A DNA stretch of 53,847 nucleotides from Haemophilus sp. (GTDB lineage Bacteria; Pseudomonadota; Gammaproteobacteria; Enterobacterales; Pasteurellaceae), in assembly GCA_019423025.1 (NCBI GenBank), contig JAHZCD010000011.1:1-53847 (forward strand), in the 5' to 3' direction. The notes beneath the pieces are model-generated. The model worked only from the letters and a program-made list of their open reading frames with translations, ran no database searches and was not told the origin of the DNA. Shown here piece after piece: positions 1 to 8,073 of this stretch. Position 1 is the stretch's first letter; each line of letters opens with the position of its first letter. Position numbers and translations under genes: made by a program.

Positions 1-10
1 TGTCTGATAT

Positions 11-114
11 ATTGTTAAAGAGCAAAAAAGAACGACGCACTGGTTTTTCTTAAGAGTCACAACAGCGCGTCGTTGTGTGGGGCGTATTATAGGCATTTCA
101 GACACCTTTGCAAG
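11..114 (-). promoter_or_regulatory. rRNA operon promoter and leader with boxA
   Basis: On the minus strand a -35 TTGCAA (108-113) and a perfect -10 TATAAT (86-91) are separated by 16 bp. A GC-rich discriminator follows, typical of stringently controlled stable-RNA promoters. AT-rich DNA upstream (115-180) could be an UP element. Downstream, the complement of 13-24 reads TGCTCTTTAACA, the boxA antitermination element of rRNA leaders, followed by ATATATCAGACA as in the E. coli 16S leader. Transcription runs off the left edge, so a 16S gene should lie just outside. In E. coli, gmhB and metNIQ also sit next to an rrn operon (rrnH), which supports the reading. Confidence 0.85.
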
Positions 115-193
115 ATCTTTTTGTAAAAAAATGTAAATTTTTTATTGATTGAAGATCTTTTCGCCTATTCGCACAAAAAATAGATCATTTTTG

Positions 194-748
194 TTACTTA
201 ATTAATCGTTTTGCTATTCTTGGCAAATCTGCAATGGAATCCAAAACATAATCAGCGAGATTCTCACCCTCTTCTGTAATAGGTTTGCCTGTTCGCACTA
301 AAATATTCGTTTTCACTTTTGCACCAATGCCTGCTTTAAGATCTTCAATCTTATCACCGACCATAATAGATTGTGCAGGATCGATTCTCAGCGCTTTAAT
401 CGCCTCTAATAACATGCCTGATTTCGGTTTTCGGCATTCACAGTCTTCTTTATATTCGCCTTTCCCTTCTGGATGATGAGGACAATAGTAGATGCCATCT
501 AAATCCACACCACGATCAGCTAACGACCAATCCATCCATTCTGTAAGTTGTAAAAACTGATCTTCTGAAAAATATCCACGTGCAATGCCTGATTGATTGG
601 TCACTAAAACTAAAAGATATCCCATTTCTTTTAATGCTTTTAATGCATCAATGCTGCCTTCTATGAATTGGAAATCATCAATTTTATGGACATAACCATG
701 GTCGATATTTAAAGTGCCATCACGATCTAAAAAAACAGCTTTCTTCAT
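194..748 (-). CDS. gmhB: D-glycero-beta-D-manno-heptose-1,7-bisphosphate 7-phosphatase
   Basis: GmhB removes the C7 phosphate from heptose 1,7-bisphosphate, a cytoplasmic step in making ADP-heptose for the inner core of lipooligosaccharide. The HAD fold is visible: nucleophile motif DRDGT at residues 8-12, TNQSG at 50-54, and the late acidic GDK motif at 131-133. The family's zinc site is present as C89, H91, C103 and C105. I start at the second Met, giving 184 residues, because a GAG stands seven bases upstream and the product then begins MKKAVFLDRDGT; an upstream Met adds only four residues (to 760). It is divergent from metN, with a candidate promoter TTGCTT (804-809), 17 bp, GATAAT (781-786). 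Confidence 0.93.
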   Translation of the reverse strand: MKKAVFLDRDGTLNIDHGYVHKIDDFQFIEGSIDALKALKEMGYLLVLVTNQSGIARGYFSEDQFLQLTEWMDWSLADRGVDLDGIYYCPHHPEGKGEYKEDCECRKPKSGMLLEAIKALRIDPAQSIMVGDKIEDLKAGIGAKVKTNILVRTGKPITEEGENLADYVLDSIADLPRIAKRLIK

Positions 749-853
749 ATATTTTCTCATTTATCTTTTCTTAAGACAAAATTATCCCTTTTATCCTTAA
801 TATAAGCAATAATAAGTCATAACCGATCCGTCTAAAAAAGATCCCCTAAGATA

Positions 854-884
854 TTGACACAGCATTCTAGACGTCTAGAATACA
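854..884 (+). promoter_or_regulatory. metNIQ promoter with MetJ operator
   Basis: A -35 TTGACA (854-859) and -10 TAGAAT (876-881) are separated by 16 bp. The spacer and -10 are covered by a perfect 16-bp palindrome, TTCTAGACGTCTAGAA (865-880). Its centre AGACGTCT (869-876) is the exact 8-bp met box. Flanking 8-mers in the same phase match 5/8 (861-868) and 4/8 (877-884), as expected for tandem met boxes. MetJ with S-adenosylmethionine should block polymerase here. The metN ribosome site AAGGG is at 912-916. Confidence 0.88.
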
Positions 885-921
885 AATGAAATTCAAATAT
901 TAACTGAGAACAAGGGCTTAT

Positions 922-1959
922 ATGATTAAGCTAAATAACATTACGAAGATTTTTACACTTCCAGATAAAAAACTGACCGCACTTGATAATGTTTCATTAC
1001 ATGTGCCTAAGGGACAGATTTGCGGTGTCATTGGCGCCTCTGGTGCTGGTAAAAGTACACTTATCCGTTGTGTAAACTTATTAGAAAGACCGACTCACGG
1101 TGCAGTGATTATCGATGATGTGGATCTGACTCAACTTTCTGAAGCAGAATTAGTGAAAACACGCCGTCAAATCGGCATGATTTTCCAACATTTTAATTTG
1201 TTGACCTCTCGAACCGTTTTTGAAAACGTGGCATTGCCACTTGAATTAGAAAATAAACCGAAAGCAGAAATTCAAGAAAAAACGACCGCACTTTTAGCGC
1301 TTGTTGGATTAAGTGATAAACATAATGTGTATCCTGCTAATCTCTCTGGTGGTCAAAAACAACGTGTAGCTATTGCGCGTGCACTTGCAAGCGATCCAAA
1401 AGTCTTACTTTGTGATGAAGCGACTAGCGCATTAGATCCGGCTACAACTCAATCCATTCTAAAATTATTAAAAGAAATCAACCGCACTTTAGGTATCACC
1501 ATTCTTCTTATTACCCATGAAATGGAAGTGGTTAAACGCATCTGCGATCAAGTTGCCGTAATTGATAAAGGCCGTCTGATTGAACAAGGCACGGTTAGCG
1601 AAATTTTCTCTAATCCGAAAACAGAATTGGCCCAAGAATTTATCAGTTCGACTTTCCACATTACATTGCCGGAAGAATATTTAGAAAATTTATCTGATAC
1701 GCCAAAACATGCCAAATCGTATCCGATCATCAAATTTGAATTTACTGGTCGCTCCGTCGATGCCCCATTACTTTCTCAAGCATCGAAAAAATTTGGCGTA
1801 GAGCTCAGTATCTTAACCTCACAAATTGATTATGCCGGTGGCGTAAAATTTGGCTTTACCATTGCGGAGGTTGAAGGTGATGAAGATGCGATTACGCAAG
1901 CCAAAGTTTATTTAATGGAAAATAACGTTCGAGTAGAGGTGCTAGGCTATGTTCAATGA
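922..1959 (+). CDS. metN: Methionine ABC transporter ATP-binding protein MetN
   Basis: This is the ATPase subunit of the MetNIQ importer for D- and L-methionine. Walker A (GASGAGKST, residues 38-46), the ABC signature LSGGQKQR and the Walker B/DEATSALD stretch are all visible. The C-terminal ~80 residues form the NIL/ACT-like domain that binds methionine and inhibits transport when the cell is replete. Length (345) matches E. coli MetN (343). The end overlaps metI by 11 bases, indicating translational coupling. The coding sequence holds three perfect USS copies (976, 1285 and 1491). Upstream lies a MetJ operator. Confidence 0.96.
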   Translation: MIKLNNITKIFTLPDKKLTALDNVSLHVPKGQICGVIGASGAGKSTLIRCVNLLERPTHGAVIIDDVDLTQLSEAELVKTRRQIGMIFQHFNLLTSRTVFENVALPLELENKPKAEIQEKTTALLALVGLSDKHNVYPANLSGGQKQRVAIARALASDPKVLLCDEATSALDPATTQSILKLLKEINRTLGITILLITHEMEVVKRICDQVAVIDKGRLIEQGTVSEIFSNPKTELAQEFISSTFHITLPEEYLENLSDTPKHAKSYPIIKFEFTGRSVDAPLLSQASKKFGVELSILTSQIDYAGGVKFGFTIAEVEGDEDAITQAKVYLMENNVRVEVLGYVQ

Positions 1960-2641
1960 TTTATGGGCAACATTTAGCCAACAATTCCCCGATAATTTTG
2001 CGAGTTTATTAACGGTATCGACCATTGAAACGGTTTATATGTCAGTATTATCGACATTAATTGCCGCTTTATTAGGCTTACCACTGGGTTTTTTAACCTT
2101 TTTAACCAATAAAGGGGCGATTTTAGAAAACAAAAAACTCAATGCGTTTTTAAACGTCATTATTAATATCGGGCGTTCAATTCCTTATATTATTTTATTA
2201 CTCGCTTTAATTCCGCTAACGAGCTGGTTGCTTCCTGGCGGCAGTATTGGTTCTAATGCAGCGATTGTCTCATTAAGTGCAGCCGCAACGCCATTTTTTG
2301 CACGTCTTACGAGTAATGCACTTTTTGAGATCCCAACCGGTTTGACTGAAACAGCAAAAGCTATGGGCGCAACCAATTGGCAAATTATTCGTAAATTCTA
2401 TTTGCCTGAATCCCTACCTACGCTCATTAATGCGATTACGCTCACTTTCGTGACATTAATTGGCTATACCGCCATGGCGGGAACCCAAGGCGGTGGCGGT
2501 TTAGGAAGCCTTGCCATTAACTATGGTGTCTATCGCAATATGCCATCGGTAACTTGGGCAGCAACGATTGTTATCGTGATTATCGTGATGCTCAGTCAAA
2601 AATTAGGCGACACGCTCGCAAAACGAGTGGATCACCGTTAA
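1949..2641 (+). CDS. metI: Methionine ABC transporter permease MetI
   Basis: This is the inner-membrane channel subunit of MetNIQ. At 230 residues it is slightly longer than E. coli MetI (217), with about five hydrophobic segments. The cytoplasmic EAA coupling loop, which contacts MetN, is visible as ETAKAMGATNWQIIRKFYLP around residues 131-150. It lies between metN, which it overlaps by 11 bases, and metQ, 39 bases downstream, so it should be co-transcribed under MetJ control. Confidence 0.95.
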   Translation: MFNDLWATFSQQFPDNFASLLTVSTIETVYMSVLSTLIAALLGLPLGFLTFLTNKGAILENKKLNAFLNVIINIGRSIPYIILLLALIPLTSWLLPGGSIGSNAAIVSLSAAATPFFARLTSNALFEIPTGLTETAKAMGATNWQIIRKFYLPESLPTLINAITLTFVTLIGYTAMAGTQGGGGLGSLAINYGVYRNMPSVTWAATIVIVIIVMLSQKLGDTLAKRVDHR

Positions 2642-2680
2642 TTATTTTCTATACCATTTTATTCACAACAAGGAAAAAAC

Positions 2681-3511
2681 ATGAAATTAAAAAACTTATT
2701 TGCTATCACCGCTATCGCATCAACATTAGTATTAACAGGTTGTAAAGAAGAGAAAAAAGCAGATGCAGCATCAACTGCACCTGCTCCAACATCAATCAAA
2801 GTTGGTGTAATGGCTGGTCCTGAGCACCAAGTTGCAGAAACTGCTGCAAAAGTCGCAAAAGATAAATACAACTTAAATGTTGAATTTGTTTTATTCAATG
2901 ACTACGCATTACCAAACACTGCTGTATCTAAAGGTGATTTAGATGCTAACGCAATGCAACACAAACCTTATTTAGATGAAGATGTAAAAGCAAAAAACTT
3001 AAACAACTTAGTGATTGTTGGTAATACCTTTGTTTACCCGCTTGCTGGCTATTCTAAAACCATCAAAAATGTAAATGAATTAAAAGACGGTGCGAAAGTT
3101 GTGGTGCCAAATGACCCATCAAACCGTGGTCGTGCATTAATCCTTCTTGAGAAACAAGGTTTGATCAAACTTAAAAATTCTAACGATCTTCTTTCAACTG
3201 TCGCAGATATCGTTGAAAATCCGAAAAACTTAAAAATTTCTGAAGTAGATACCTCTGTTGCAGCTCGTGCATTAGATGATGTTGATCTTGCTGTTGTAAA
3301 TAACACTTATGCGGGTCAAGTTGGCTTAAATGCACAAGATAATGGCGTATTCGTAGAAGATAAAGATTCTCCATACGTAAACATCATCGTTGCACGTACT
3401 GATAACAAAGACAGCAAAGCGATCCAAGATTTCGTGAAAGCATACCAAACTGAAGAAGTTTACCAAGAAGCGAAAAAACACTTTAAAGATGGCGTTGTAA
3501 AAGGTTGGTAA
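2681..3511 (+). CDS. metQ: Methionine-binding lipoprotein MetQ
   Basis: This is the substrate-binding component of MetNIQ, anchored to the periplasmic face of the inner membrane. The signal peptide ends in the lipobox LTGC, with lipidated Cys at residue 21; a lysine-rich and then Ala/Thr/Pro-rich linker follows. The mature part matches the NlpA/MetQ family (VGVMAGPEHQVAETAAKVA near the N-terminus, QHKPYLDED in the ligand site region). Length is 276 residues. An AAGGA ribosome site stands at 2670-2674. A strong terminator follows the stop codon. Confidence 0.95.
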   Translation: MKLKNLFAITAIASTLVLTGCKEEKKADAASTAPAPTSIKVGVMAGPEHQVAETAAKVAKDKYNLNVEFVLFNDYALPNTAVSKGDLDANAMQHKPYLDEDVKAKNLNNLVIVGNTFVYPLAGYSKTIKNVNELKDGAKVVVPNDPSNRGRALILLEKQGLIKLKNSNDLLSTVADIVENPKNLKISEVDTSVAARALDDVDLAVVNNTYAGQVGLNAQDNGVFVEDKDSPYVNIIVARTDNKDSKAIQDFVKAYQTEEVYQEAKKHFKDGVVKGW

Positions 3512-3534
3512 TCTCATCTTAAGCAAAATATTTC

Positions 3535-3560
3535 AAAGCCACCGATAAGGTGGCTTTTTT
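3535..3560 (+). terminator. Rho-independent terminator of metNIQ
   Basis: A perfect 9-bp stem (AAAGCCACC at 3535-3543 with GGTGGCTTT at 3549-3557) has a 5-nt loop and ends in a run of six T (3555-3560), 24 bases after the metQ stop. An inverted USS pair (3574-3582 and 3627-3635) follows and may back it up. Confidence 0.9.
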
Positions 3561-3651
3561 ATTGATTAAAAGAAAGTGCGGTCATTTTTACGATACTTTT
3601 CCAAACGAAAAACGCATCAAAAACTGACCGCACTTTCTGTATTAAGATAAT

Positions 3652-3686
3652 AAAAAACCCGAGCCTAAACTCGGGTTTTCTTTTTT
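3652..3686 (-). terminator. Bidirectional terminator after rpoC
   Basis: A perfect 10-bp stem (3654-3663 with 3670-3679, core ACCCGAG/CTCGGGT) with a 6-nt loop has an A run on its left and a T run on its right, so it works in both directions. On the minus strand it lies 12 bases beyond the rpoC stop and ends the rpoB-rpoC transcript; on the plus strand it would catch metQ read-through. Confidence 0.88.
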
Positions 3687-3698
3687 AGCAATTAGCGA

Positions 3699-6600
3699 TT
3701 ACTCCGCATCATCTGCCATATTAAGCATTTCTGCTAAGTTAGTTGTTGCATCATCTGCTGTCATCACGAATTCATCAGCAATTGCTGCTTCATCGTCTTC
3801 AGACAATTTAATCACAACATCGTCTACAATACGTTTTTTGTGACGACCTTGGTGATACGCAAAACCAGTACCAGCAGGGATTAAACGACCTACGATTACG
3901 TTCTCTTTCAAGCCGCGTAATTCATCACGTTTACCCGCCACCGCTGCTTCAGTAAGCACGCGAGTGGTTTCTTGGAACGATGCCGCAGAAATGAAGGATT
4001 CTGTCGCCAATGACGCTTTGGTAATACCAAGTAATTCACGTTCGAATTCAACTGGTGGTTTACCTTCCGCTTCACGTTTACGGTTTACAATTTTCACGCG
4101 AGCCACTTCAACTTGTTCCCCTTCAAGGAATTCGCTGTCATAAGCTTTCGTGATGACTGCTTTACGTAACATTTGACGTACGATAACTTCGATGTGCTTA
4201 TCGTTAATTTTTACCCCTTGTAAGCGGTAAACTTCTTGCACTTCGTTCACGATATATTCAGTTACAGCACGAACACCGCGTAAACGTAAGATATCATGCG
4301 GAGTCTCTGCACCATCAGAAATCACGTCACCACGTTCAACCATCTCACCTTCAAATACGTTGAGTTGACGCCATTTTGGAATCATTTCTTCGTAGATTTC
4401 ACCTTCAGTTGGGGTGATTAGCAAGCGACGTTTACCTTTGGTTTCTTTACCGAAGGACACGATACCTGAAATTTCTGCCAAGATTGCAGGCTCTTTCGGT
4501 TTACGTGCTTCGAATAAGTCAGCAACGCGTGGAAGACCACCAGTAATATCTTTAGTACCCACAGATTCTTGTGGAATACGTGCAAGTGGTTCACCCACTT
4601 TCACTTCCGCACCGTCATCTAAACTTACGATTGCTTTACCTGGTAAGAAGTATTGCGCAATAACGTCAGTTTCAGGTAAGAAGATATCGTTACCTTTTGC
4701 ATCAACTAATTTGATGGTTGGACGTAAATCTTTACCTGCTGTTGCACGTTCACCCACATCTTGTACGACAATAGAAGAAAGACCAGTTAATTCATCCGTT
4801 TGACGCGTTACGGTTAAACCGTCCACGATATCAATGAATTTCACAAAACCTGATACTTCAGAGACAACTGGCATGGTATGTGGATCCCAGTTTGCCACTG
4901 TTTCACCAGCAGACACTTCTTGACCGTCAGCTTTGTTCAATACAGTACCGTAAGGCACTTTATAATGTTCTTTCGTACGACCAAATGCATCAGTTACGGT
5001 TAATTCAGTATTACGAGAAGTTAAAACTAATTTACCTTCGTCATTAACAACGAATTTTGCGTTAGCAAGGTGTAAAGTACCGTTGTTTTTGATTTGTACG
5101 CTAGACTCTTTGGCTGCTGCAGAAGCTGCACCACCGATGTGGAACGTACGCATGGTTAACTGTGTACCTGGCTCACCGATAGACTGAGCAGCGATAACAC
5201 CGACTGCCTCACCTTGGTTGATGAGGTGACCACGCGCTAAGTCACGACCGTAACATTTCGCACATACACCGAAGTCAGTATCACAAGTTACAACAGAACG
5301 TACTTTTACGCTGTCCACTGAGTTTGCATCTAACACATCACAAAGTTTTTCATCTAATAAAGTGTTACGTGCAATTAAGACTTCTTCTGTACCTGGTTTA
5401 TACACATCTTCAGCCACAACACGACCTAACACTAATTCGCGAAGTGGAACTTTCTCATCGCCACCTTCGATTAATGGAGTCATGACTAAGCCTTCGTGCG
5501 TACCACAGTCATCTTCAACGATCACTAAGTCTTGTGCTACGTCAACTAAACGACGAGTTAAGTAACCAGAGTTTGCTGTTTTTAATGCGGTATCCGCCAA
5601 ACCTTTACGCGCACCATGGGTTGAAATAAAGTACTGAAGTACGTTCAAACCTTCACGGAAGTTCGCTGTAATTGGGGTTTCGATGATCGAGCCATCTGGA
5701 CGCGCCATTAAACCACGCATACCTGCTAACTGACGAATCTGAGCTGCAGAACCACGCGCACCAGAGTCAGCCATCATAAAGATACTGTTGAAAGAAGCTT
5801 GTTTCTCAGGATTACCTTCACGGTTGATAACTTCTTCCTGAGATAAGTTTTCCATCATCGCTTTCGCTACACGCTCATTTGCTGCAGCCCAAATATCGAT
5901 GACTTTGTTATAACGCTCACCTGCCGTTACAAGACCAGATTGGAACTGTTCTTGAATTTCTGCCACTTCTTCTTCCGCTGCAGAAATAATTTCGTATTTT
6001 TTCTCTGGGATAACCATATCGTCGATACCCACAGAAGAACCAGAACGTGCAGCATAAGCAAAACCGGTATACATAATATGGTCAGCAAACATTACCGCTT
6101 CTTTCAAACCTAAACGACGATACGCTTCGTTGATGAGTTTAGAAATCGCTTTTTTACCTAATGTTTGGTTAAACAATGAATAAGGCATGCCTTTAGGCGC
6201 GATCATCCATAAGATTGCACGACCGATAGTGGTATCGGTTAATGTGGTTTTCTCTTCTAATTCGCCAGCTTCATTTTTCACATATTCAGTAATACGTACT
6301 TTAACACGAGAATGTAACTCCGCTTCACCTGTGCGATACGCTTTTTCAGCTTCGCGCGGATCTTGTAATAACATGCCTTCGCCTTTACCGTTTACTTTTT
6401 CACGGGTCATATAGTAAAGACCCAACACCACGTCTTGTGATGGAACGATAATAGGATCACCGTTTGCTGGTGAAAGTACGTTGTTGGTTGACATCATTAA
6501 CGCACGCGCTTCTAACTGCGCTTCAAGTGTTAATGGTACATGAACCGCCATTTGGTCACCATCGAAGTCCGCGTTAAACGCTGCACAAACAAGTGGGTGT

Positions 6601-7949
6601 AACTGGATTGCTTTACCTTCGATTAGAAGTGGTTCGAATGCTTGGATACCTAAACGGTGAAGTGTTGGCGCACGGTTCAATAGAATTGGGTGCTCACGAA
6701 TAACTTCTGCCAAGATATCCCAAACGATCGCGTCTTCACGCTCAACCATTTTCTTAGCCGCTTTAATTGTGGTTGCATAACCACGGCTTTCTAATTTAGC
6801 GTAGATAAACGGACGGAATAATTCCAATGCCATTTTCTTCGGTAAACCACATTGGTGTAAGTGCAAGTATGGACCTACAGTGATTACAGAACGGCCTGAA
6901 TAGTCAACACGTTTACCTAATAAGTTTTGACGGAAACGACCTTGTTTACCTTTGATCATATCCGCAAGAGATTTTAATGGACGACGGTTAGAACCCGTAA
7001 TCGCACGACCACGACGACCATTATCTAATAACGCATCAACAGATTCTTGTAACATACGTTTTTCGTTACGCACGATAATATCTGGTGCGATTAAATCCAA
7101 TAAACGTTTTAAACGGTTGTTACGGTTGATCACGCGACGATATAAATCGTTCAAGTCAGAAGTTGCAAAACGACCACCATCTAATGGTACTAACGGACGT
7201 AAATCTGGTGGAAGTACTGGTAATACAGTCATCACCATCCACTCTGGTTTGTTACCAGATTGTTGGAAAGCTTCTAATAATTTTAAGCGTTTAGTGATTT
7301 TCTTACGTTTTGTTTCAGAGTTAGTTTCTTGTAACTCTTCACGTAATTTTTCACATTCCACTTCAAGATCAATACCTTTAAGTAAATCTTGAATTGCTTC
7401 AGCACCCATTTTCGCTTCGAATTCATCTTGCCAGCGGTCTTCTGCATCAAGGAATTGTTCTTCAGTTAATAACTGCCCACGTTCCAAATCGGTCATACCC
7501 GGTTCGGTTACGATGTACATTTCAAAATAAAGCACACGCTCAATATCACGTAACGGCATATCAAGTAATAAACCGATACGGGACGGAAGTGATTTTAAGA
7601 ACCAAATGTGCGCAACTGGACAAGCCAATTCAATGTGGCCCATACGCTCACGACGCACTTTAGTTTGTGTTACTTCAACACCACATTTTTCACAAATCAC
7701 ACCACGGTGTTTTAAGCGTTTATATTTACCGCATAAACATTCGTAATCTTTTACTGGCCCGAAAATACGTGCACAGAAAAGACCGTCACGCTCAGGTTTG
7801 AACGTACGATAGTTGATTGTTTCAGGTTTTTTAACTTCACCAAATGACCAAGAACGGATCATGTCTGGAGAAGCTAACCCAATTTTAATCACATCAAAAT
7901 CTTCACTGGTTTTTGATTGTGCTTTTAAAAACTTAACTAAGTCTTTCAC
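3699..7949 (-). CDS. rpoC: DNA-directed RNA polymerase beta' subunit
   Basis: This is the largest catalytic subunit of RNA polymerase, 1416 residues (E. coli 1407). The N-terminal zinc ribbon shows as CLCGKYKRLKHRGVICEKCG near residue 70. The catalytic magnesium loop NADFDGDQM lies near residue 460. The second zinc site, CDTDFGVCAKCYGR, lies near 890, with the trigger-loop region (SIGEPGTQLTMRTFH) after it. It follows rpoB after a 124-base spacer that contains a hairpin and one USS. No USS lies inside the gene. A terminator follows. Confidence 0.98.
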   Translation of the reverse strand: MKDLVKFLKAQSKTSEDFDVIKIGLASPDMIRSWSFGEVKKPETINYRTFKPERDGLFCARIFGPVKDYECLCGKYKRLKHRGVICEKCGVEVTQTKVRRERMGHIELACPVAHIWFLKSLPSRIGLLLDMPLRDIERVLYFEMYIVTEPGMTDLERGQLLTEEQFLDAEDRWQDEFEAKMGAEAIQDLLKGIDLEVECEKLREELQETNSETKRKKITKRLKLLEAFQQSGNKPEWMVMTVLPVLPPDLRPLVPLDGGRFATSDLNDLYRRVINRNNRLKRLLDLIAPDIIVRNEKRMLQESVDALLDNGRRGRAITGSNRRPLKSLADMIKGKQGRFRQNLLGKRVDYSGRSVITVGPYLHLHQCGLPKKMALELFRPFIYAKLESRGYATTIKAAKKMVEREDAIVWDILAEVIREHPILLNRAPTLHRLGIQAFEPLLIEGKAIQLHPLVCAAFNADFDGDQMAVHVPLTLEAQLEARALMMSTNNVLSPANGDPIIVPSQDVVLGLYYMTREKVNGKGEGMLLQDPREAEKAYRTGEAELHSRVKVRITEYVKNEAGELEEKTTLTDTTIGRAILWMIAPKGMPYSLFNQTLGKKAISKLINEAYRRLGLKEAVMFADHIMYTGFAYAARSGSSVGIDDMVIPEKKYEIISAAEEEVAEIQEQFQSGLVTAGERYNKVIDIWAAANERVAKAMMENLSQEEVINREGNPEKQASFNSIFMMADSGARGSAAQIRQLAGMRGLMARPDGSIIETPITANFREGLNVLQYFISTHGARKGLADTALKTANSGYLTRRLVDVAQDLVIVEDDCGTHEGLVMTPLIEGGDEKVPLRELVLGRVVAEDVYKPGTEEVLIARNTLLDEKLCDVLDANSVDSVKVRSVVTCDTDFGVCAKCYGRDLARGHLINQGEAVGVIAAQSIGEPGTQLTMRTFHIGGAASAAAKESSVQIKNNGTLHLANAKFVVNDEGKLVLTSRNTELTVTDAFGRTKEHYKVPYGTVLNKADGQEVSAGETVANWDPHTMPVVSEVSGFVKFIDIVDGLTVTRQTDELTGLSSIVVQDVGERATAGKDLRPTIKLVDAKGNDIFLPETDVIAQYFLPGKAIVSLDDGAEVKVGEPLARIPQESVGTKDITGGLPRVADLFEARKPKEPAILAEISGIVSFGKETKGKRRLLITPTEGEIYEEMIPKWRQLNVFEGEMVERGDVISDGAETPHDILRLRGVRAVTEYIVNEVQEVYRLQGVKINDKHIEVIVRQMLRKAVITKAYDSEFLEGEQVEVARVKIVNRKREAEGKPPVEFERELLGITKASLATESFISAASFQETTRVLTEAAVAGKRDELRGLKENVIVGRLIPAGTGFAYHQGRHKKRIVDDVVIKLSEDDEAAIADEFVMTADDATTNLAEMLNMADDAE

Positions 7950-8037
7950 AAATAGTCTCCTGTCGGAGTTAAGGGTTTCAAAGTGCGGTCAAAAATATTT
8001 TGTTTTTTAACCACACTTCGGCGATTTCTTCCTTTTG

Positions 8038-8060
8038 CTTCCCCTGCAGAACAGGGGAAG
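8038..8060 (-). other. Intercistronic hairpin between rpoB and rpoC
   Basis: A perfect 9-bp inverted repeat, CTTCCCCTG (8038-8046) and CAGGGGAAG (8052-8060), with a 5-nt loop lies 13 bases after the rpoB stop. No T run follows in either direction, so it is more likely an RNA processing or stability element than a terminator. Confidence 0.6.
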
Positions 8061-8073
8061 ACCGGTTTGTCGA

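Noticed and set aside
6952..7392. 146-residue open frame opposite rpoC
   Set aside because: Antisense shadow of a highly conserved gene, with arginine/serine-rich low-complexity translation and no promoter or ribosome site.
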